Below are positions 7,135 through 11,332 of a stretch of 11,332 nucleotides of DNA, in pieces (the stretch's first letter is position 1; each line of letters opens with the position of its first letter). The position numbers were made by a program, and so were the translations under genes. Origin of the DNA: an uncultured Erysipelotrichaceae bacterium (GTDB lineage: Bacteria > Bacillota_I > Bacilli_A > Erysipelotrichales > Erysipelotrichaceae); assembly GCA_937874965.1 (NCBI GenBank), contig CALNCD010000126.1:1-11332 (forward strand), read 5' to 3'. A model generated the notes under the pieces. The model ran no database searches. It saw only the letters and a program-made list of their open reading frames with translations, and was not told where the DNA came from.

Positions 7135-8920
7135 TGCTGTCCTCCATAATGAATTGCTGCGTATACCAGTTGTCATTTACTGGCAAATTCTGATTGAGTA
7201 TTTCAATTCCTACTCTCTCTGCCAATGTCTGTTTGCCGGAATAGAGATTCATGCCTAATCCTAAACGGTCGCCTTCAATTTGCACGCCCAGACTTGCAAC
7301 GATAGTTGGAAAATAATCTACGGCTGTAAACACACGATCATTTGTCACCATTTCAGTCTTATCAGCTTTACTATTCAGAATCAAGTTGAAAGTCGAACGC
7401 TGATAAGACGAATTAATTGTTGCAAAGTAACTTCTATCCATGCTGATATGATCACCGACAATGACAATTGTCGTCTCTTTCGCAAAATCTTGTTCCTGAA
7501 CCCAAGACAGAAATTCAGAAAGTTGCTTATCAGCACAGCGAATTGAATTTTCATAAGGTAATGCTGAACTCGAGTCACAGGACTTATCCAAATAACCATC
7601 TGGAAAATGGGTATCCGTCGTTATCATGACATAATGAAATGGATCAGGCTTTGATGCAATATCATTTAGTTCTTCCTTCGCGAAGCCATAAAGCTTTGAA
7701 TCTTCAAACCCCCACCACTCCCGGTAGTCTTGTGGCAATTTACCAGCTTGTTTCACTGTATTAATATCAGTAATCGAAAAGTTACCATGATTTTTGTAAT
7801 AGGTATCTGTACCAGCAAAGTCACTTTCCGACCCAATTATCATATGCTGACTGTACCCTTCTTTCAAAAGAATATCACCCAAATTAACAAGTCCCGGCAA
7901 AAAACTCCCCGACCCGCCATAAGAGTTGCCATCAATCGGCAGAAGAAGAGGAATTCCGGATAAGTAGGCTACTTCCCCGGCTATAGACCATGTGGCCCCC
8001 GACAAAGGCAATGCTCCCCCTTGTTTCTCAGTATTCGAAAATGTGTCACCCTTTTTAACCCACTCAGTCAGCTCAGGTAACAGGTTCGATGCAGCAGCAC
8101 CATTCATGCTTTTATCGAAATATGTTGCTTCAAATGATTCGACAAATATAGTAACCAAATTCTGCTTTTGAGCAGGAAATTTAAGTGAAACATCATTTGG
8201 ATTAACGTAATTAACTTTCATAAAATCGTTTTCTTGTGAAAAATATCCAAAAACTTTATACAACTGGATTTCAGTTATCGGAAAAGACAGTGCAAGAACC
8301 AATACAATGACAACTGCTCCATTGGCAAGAATTCTGTTTAAGCGCAGGGCTAATCGCTTATTCGATCTGTTGATTGCCACAAGAAACGGCTGAGTGATCC
8401 AAGTGACAGCCCAGCTTATAATAACTGTTCCAATTTGAAGAGCCAATGGAAAAATATGAACCCAAAAAGAAACGTTAGCAGTTCCGGTAGGCACAATTAA
8501 ATTAAACATAAATTGCTGGAATGTAATTCCCGGCATATAGGCCATATACCAATAAAAATACATGACCAAGCCAATTGAAATTCCACCAACTAGGATTGTC
8601 CTGATTCTATAATAATAGATTGGTTTTTTCGTGTTCAAAAAGTTTTTCAACCCTAATAATCCACCCACGAAGGTCACATGGATAACGAGAATTGATAAAC
8701 AATAGAGAACGAGAAATAGCGGAGTAAATCCAGAAAGAAGAAGGATAGAATTATGTTTAATTAAAAAATATAAACTGGTAAAAATGAAGTTATCAAACGC
8801 TAATGACGAAAATATCACAAAAGAAAGATTGAATGCTTTTTTAATCACAAAAAAGGTAGCAATCGAATAGAGTAACGGCAAGATTATTAGTAATATCACG
8901 AGTATCATTGAATTTAACAT
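7127..8920 (-). CDS. OpgB/LtaS-type membrane phosphoglycerol transferase (sulfatase fold)
   Basis: This 597-residue membrane enzyme probably moves phosphoglycerol from phosphatidylglycerol to an extracytoplasmic acceptor. The N-terminal third has about five to six hydrophobic segments (near 4-27, 32-54, 58-90, 106-128, 151-175, 197-215). The alkaline-phosphatase/sulfatase-fold catalytic domain starts near 255. The metal ligand Glu is in FVESFE (E261), the likely nucleophile is T310 in GATWSIAG, and the later metal site is GDH (489-491); TTDTHFP (434-440) forms another conserved loop. Segments around T310, such as LSGIPLL, SFLPGLVNLGDIL and the later DGYLDKSC, look more like E. coli OpgB (phosphoglycerol transferase I) than S. 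aureus LtaS, judged from memory. It therefore may modify a glycan rather than polymerise lipoteichoic acid. GAGGG lies 4 bases before the ATG. It is the first gene of a two-gene operon with licD. Confidence 0.9.
   Translation of the reverse strand: MLNSMILVILLIILPLLYSIATFFVIKKAFNLSFVIFSSLAFDNFIFTSLYFLIKHNSILLLSGFTPLFLVLYCLSILVIHVTFVGGLLGLKNFLNTKKPIYYYRIRTILVGGISIGLVMYFYWYMAYMPGITFQQFMFNLIVPTGTANVSFWVHIFPLALQIGTVIISWAVTWITQPFLVAINRSNKRLALRLNRILANGAVVIVLVLALSFPITEIQLYKVFGYFSQENDFMKVNYVNPNDVSLKFPAQKQNLVTIFVESFEATYFDKSMNGAAASNLLPELTEWVKKGDTFSNTEKQGGALPLSGATWSIAGEVAYLSGIPLLLPIDGNSYGGSGSFLPGLVNLGDILLKEGYSQHMIIGSESDFAGTDTYYKNHGNFSITDINTVKQAGKLPQDYREWWGFEDSKLYGFAKEELNDIASKPDPFHYVMITTDTHFPDGYLDKSCDSSSALPYENSIRCADKQLSEFLSWVQEQDFAKETTIVIVGDHISMDRSYFATINSSYQRSTFNLILNSKADKTEMVTNDRVFTAVDYFPTIVASLGVQIEGDRLGLGMNLYSGKQTLAERVGIEILNQNLPVNDNWYTQQFIMEDSNE
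7141..7145 (-). promoter_or_regulatory. Ribosome binding site that fixes the licD start
   Basis: GGAGG on the minus strand lies 6 bases before the ATG at 7134 and downstream of the alternative ATG at 7176. It lies inside the 3' end of the phosphoglycerol transferase gene, as expected for coupled translation. Confidence 0.85.
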
Positions 8921-8937
8921 AGGACCCTCACCGTGAC

Positions 8938-8966
8938 ATTATACCATTCTCAGGGGTTGCTGTACA
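8938..8966 (-). promoter_or_regulatory. Promoter for the phosphoglycerol transferase-licD operon
   Basis: On the minus strand TGTACA (8966-8961) and a perfect TATAAT (8943-8938) are 17 bases apart. TGG directly before TATAAT makes it an extended -10. It ends 17 bases before the ATG at 8920, giving a short leader with the GAGGG site. Confidence 0.75.
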
Positions 8967-9037
8967 TAATCATTCGACAATCAAAATATTAATGTTCCTT
9001 AAGCGTCAATATTCATCTATTCGAGAATGGACATCTA

Positions 9038-9046
9038 TGGTACAAT
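9038..9046 (+). promoter_or_regulatory. Extended -10 promoter for the flippase-like gene
   Basis: TGGTACAAT matches an extended -10 (TGnTAnAAT). The -35 region 17 bases upstream (TATTCG, 9018-9023) is poor. The predicted transcript would start near 9053, leaving about 13 bases of leader that hold the TGAGG ribosome site. Confidence 0.65.
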
Positions 9047-9065
9047 GCTCTTATTGTGAGGTTAT

Positions 9066-10103
9066 ATGAAGAAATCGTATCTTAACTATGCTATCGGCAT
9101 TGTATTACTTATCATCGCAACCGCTGGAGTCCTCTACTTATCCCTGAAAAATGACGCCCAGGCGATTGTCTCAATCCTGAAGCAATCCATACCGCTTTAC
9201 TTTCTATTGGCTATCAGTCTTGTTGGACTCACTCATTTTAACTGTGCCCTGGCAATACGAAAACTGCTTTTGCCGTATTATCCCGACCTCAAGCGAATCA
9301 CCATTTTCAAAACCCGGATGCTTGAACAATTCGCAAGAGGGGTAACTCCATTGCAAAGCGGCGGCCAGGTCATACAGGTATATGCACTGAAACAATTCGG
9401 TATCGGATATGACCACTCCATCTTTGCCTTGAGTGTTGACTTCGTCATCTTCCAGTTCACCGCAGTACTGATCCAATTGATCTTTATTCTCGGCTATCTC
9501 TTCAAATACACGTCAAACACCATTCTCTTCTATGGCGTTCTTTTGGGATTTATTATCAATGCTGCAGTTCTGGCAGGCTTGTTTCTCCTCTTGAAATGGC
9601 AAGCATTTCACACATTTATTGCTCATCATGGACTTCGCTTCCTTCATAAACTCCGCTTCATTAAGGACCTGGATCAATCCAGACAAGCCCTGGATCAAAA
9701 GATACTCGATTTTTCAAAGCAGCTGGACTATATTCTTCGAGAAAAGAAGATCGTTATCCACAACTGCATACTCTACCTTCTAAACCTCTTTATTCTCAAT
9801 GCTATTCCATTCATCATGGCTCTAGCATTGCGTATTCCTATCGGTATGGATCTTTTCTTCGATTTTATGGCACTAAGCCTATTTGTTGCAGCCTTCAATT
9901 CCTTTATCCCAATTCCTGGTGCCACCGGCGGCATTGAAGCAGCCTTCATCTTAGCTTATTCCGCGTTCATTCAGGACAGTACACTCATCTCAGGAATGAT
10001 GCTGGGATGGCGATTTGTGACCTACTACATTTTCATACTCGCAGGAGCCCTGTATTTCATCATCTTTATGATTCGCAAGCCCAAGATAATCCAGACCAAC
10101 TAA
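9066..10103 (+). CDS. Flippase-like integral membrane protein, MprF N-domain/AglD (UPF0104) family
   Basis: This 345-residue protein belongs to the lysylphosphatidylglycerol-synthase transmembrane-domain family, whose best-known member is the MprF flippase half. There is no C-terminal aminoacyl-transferase domain, so it is a stand-alone version. About seven to eight hydrophobic segments are visible (near 6-26, 42-60, 120-145, 152-176, 232-256, 264-285, 290-312, 318-336). The family's two signatures are present: TPLQSGGQVIQVYAL (94-108) and IPIPGATGGIEAAF (281-294), with a later Arg (R316) in GWRFVTYY. Residues about 180-228 form a charged loop. TGAGG lies 4 bases before the ATG. It is divergent from the phosphoglycerol transferase operon, which suggests but does not prove an envelope role, such as moving a lipid or lipid-linked substrate across the membrane. 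The substrate is unknown. Confidence 0.88.
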   Translation: MKKSYLNYAIGIVLLIIATAGVLYLSLKNDAQAIVSILKQSIPLYFLLAISLVGLTHFNCALAIRKLLLPYYPDLKRITIFKTRMLEQFARGVTPLQSGGQVIQVYALKQFGIGYDHSIFALSVDFVIFQFTAVLIQLIFILGYLFKYTSNTILFYGVLLGFIINAAVLAGLFLLLKWQAFHTFIAHHGLRFLHKLRFIKDLDQSRQALDQKILDFSKQLDYILREKKIVIHNCILYLLNLFILNAIPFIMALALRIPIGMDLFFDFMALSLFVAAFNSFIPIPGATGGIEAAFILAYSAFIQDSTLISGMMLGWRFVTYYIFILAGALYFIIFMIRKPKIIQTN

Positions 10104-10124
10104 AAAAGGGCAATGCCCTTTTTT
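10102..10124. terminator. Bidirectional terminator between the flippase-like gene and parC
   Basis: A perfect 10-bp inverted repeat (10102-10111 with 10115-10124) has a 3-base loop, with A6 on one arm and T6 on the other, so each strand ends in a U run. The stem overlaps both genes' ends: it starts at the last base region of the flippase-like stop and shares 10123-10124 with the parC stop codon. Confidence 0.88.
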
Positions 10125-11332
10125 ACTCAAGTTCTAAACTGATTCGCTCCACTTTCTCATTGTCATGGTCGTCTTCGTGGATTAAAACTTCCACATCAAT
10201 ACAAGGCTGAATCATCTCACCTTGAAGCGATACACTGTTTGAATACGTCTGATCCAGGCTCATCAGTGGAATATCCTTCAATAAATATTCTTCGATTCTC
10301 TGATCATAAAAACGGATAATATCATGAAGGCTTCCACTTTGAACACTTTTCACCACATTCGGATTGGATTGGACCCGTTTCGCAATCAATTCCCCCATGA
10401 CCGGACGGCTCTTCAAGGAAATATCTCCTGCTTTAATGCGCTTGGAGCTGCCTTTTTCAGTGGCAATGACAACCGCTTCCTGATCGCTGGAAGCCGAACA
10501 CGCGCAGGCAACAAAATCCTTCTCTTTCAGATTGATTGCCTTGACCCCTTGAGACTTAGGAGCCTGGATTGACACCTGGTCTGCAGTTAGATTAACCCCA
10601 TAGCCGCCACGGCTAAGGACGATCATTGTACTCGTTGGATGAGCAACAAAAGCAGCAACCAGGGTATCCTTGCCTTTCAGATTCATAACCGTATAGGTCT
10701 TGTTAAGACGTGTTACTTCAAGGTCTCTGATTAATGTCCGCTTGATCATACCAGAAGCACTGACACAAACCAGACACATATCCGTCTTGAAATCCTTCAC
10801 ACGCATTCCCATGACGATTTGATCGCCACCATCCAGCTTGACATAGCTGCTTAAATGCGTTCCGACATCTTTCCATTTGCTTTCCTGGATATCATAGACA
10901 GGCAAGATCATATATTGTCCGCTGCGAGTCACTAGAACAAGGTTATCCAATGTCTCGACTTCAGAGACAACGACTGCCTGATCGCTTCCTTTAAGGTCAA
11001 TTCAAGAGGATCGCTGGAATTATAGGACCGCAGTGAACTCCGCTTAATATAACCATCACGAGAGACACTCAGCATAACCCGCTCATTGGTAATAAGCGTT
11101 TTAAAGTCAACATCCAGATCCTGTATTTCCGCAACAATGGCACTGCGCCGAGGCTGCTGATAATTTTCTTTCAATTCGCGAAGTTCACTTACAATAAGAT
11201 TCTTCAGCATATCGTCATTGCTGACGACTTGTTCAAGATATTCAATTTGATTGACCAACTGGGCAAATTCTTCCCGCATTGCCACAATATCCGTATTTGA
11301 TAAACGGTATAACTGCATAATCAGGATAGCTT
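10123..11332 (-). pseudogene. parC: DNA topoisomerase IV subunit A, C-terminal part, frameshifted and 5' truncated
   Basis: ParC is the DNA-cleaving subunit of topoisomerase IV, which unlinks daughter chromosomes. The frame enters from the window edge with A-I-L-I-MQLYRLSNTDI, the ParC segment at the exit gate (consensus QLYRLTNTD). A coiled-coil-like stretch follows, then the beta-pinwheel C-terminal domain. Pinwheel repeats can be seen as DGYIKRSS, TRSGQY, SASGMIKR, SRGGYGVNL, TEKGSSKR and the closing MGELIAKR. The protein is continuous only if the reading shifts by -1 near 10980-10992: the first frame runs about 11332 to 10990, and the second covers about 10988 to 10123. Unshifted, the first frame meets a stop at 10934-10932. 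Joined, the part in view is about 403 residues. ParC is essential in most bacteria, so a sequencing or assembly error is more likely than a true pseudogene. GyrA is less likely: the motifs and the short acidic tail (ISLELE) fit ParC better. Confidence 0.88.
10980..10992 (-). other. Single-base frameshift site in parC
   Basis: On the minus strand the codons TTA AAG GAA GCG continue out of frame. Re-reading one base after AAG gives GGA AGC GAT CAG GCA GTC, that is L-K-G-S-D-Q-A-V-V-V-S-E-V-E-T-L-D-N-L, which joins smoothly to the downstream pinwheel. This equals one missing base, probably a G in the AAGG(G)AAGC run. No strong X-XXY-YYZ slippery heptamer is present. Confidence 0.85.

Noticed and set aside
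5495..9036. Shared 9-mer TGGACATCT before two plus-strand promoters (5495-5503 and 9028-9036)
   Set aside because: The distance to the -10 differs (22 versus 13 bases) and there is no palindrome, so a common operator is not supported; chance is sufficient.
8921..9065. Possible riboswitch or small RNA in the divergent gap
   Set aside because: The gap is filled by two back-to-back promoters, with leaders only about 10-15 bases long and no conserved fold.
9204..9476. Antisense open frame inside the flippase-like gene
   Set aside because: No ribosome site or recognisable motif; it lies wholly within a well-supported membrane-protein gene and looks like a shadow frame.
10975..10999. Programmed -1 frameshifting in parC
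   Set aside because: The TTA-AAG codons do not form a standard slippery heptamer, and I see no obvious downstream stem. parC is not known to be recoded, so a sequence error or mutation is simpler.

Overview
The window looks like chromosomal DNA of a low-to-moderate GC Gram-positive bacterium (Bacillota). It carries the Firmicute-type yqeH-yhbY-nadD-yqeK-rsfS-yqeM ribosome/NAD cluster, a class A penicillin-binding protein, a sulfatase-fold phosphoglycerol transferase next to a LicD protein, and strong Shine-Dalgarno sites. TGA acts as a stop codon (it ends yqeM, rsfS and yhbY), so a TGA=Trp mollicute is excluded. The nadD-yqeK fusion, as I recall it from Mollicutes and their relatives, makes an Erysipelotrichia-like lineage plausible. 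That placement is an inference and has not been tested.

Layout. (1) 1-1397 (+): the 3' part of a class A PBP, entering at its SxN motif and ending with an Ig/Fn3-like and PASTA-like tail. (2) 5443-1437 (-): a six-gene overlapping operon, yqeH, yhbY, nadD-yqeK fusion, rsfS, yqeM-like methyltransferase, mtnN. It combines ribosome-assembly and silencing factors with NAD synthesis, predicted Ap4A hydrolysis and SAH/MTA breakdown. (3) 5538-6203 (+): a divergent HAD-fold gene whose phosphatase motifs are largely lost. (4) 8920-6295 (-): a two-gene operon coding for an OpgB/LtaS-type membrane phosphoglycerol transferase and a LicD-family phosphotransferase. (5) 9066-10103 (+): a divergent MprF/AglD-type flippase-like membrane protein. 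(6) 10123-11332 (-): the C-terminal part of topoisomerase IV subunit A (parC), with a one-base frameshift.

Regulation can be read from the gaps. Each of the three convergent junctions holds a perfect inverted repeat (1404-1429, 6206-6227, 10102-10124). The two divergent junctions (5444-5537 and 8921-9065) each carry back-to-back sigma-A-type promoters. No intergenic stretch exceeds 150 bases, and I see no tRNA, rRNA, CRISPR array, insertion sequence or riboswitch.

Most of the window is housekeeping. The parts that deserve a second look are the degenerate HAD protein, the cell-envelope block (OpgB-like, LicD, flippase-like), the methyltransferase-nucleosidase coupling, the nadD-yqeK fusion and the parC frameshift. 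I do not see a clear new multi-gene defence or mobile system.
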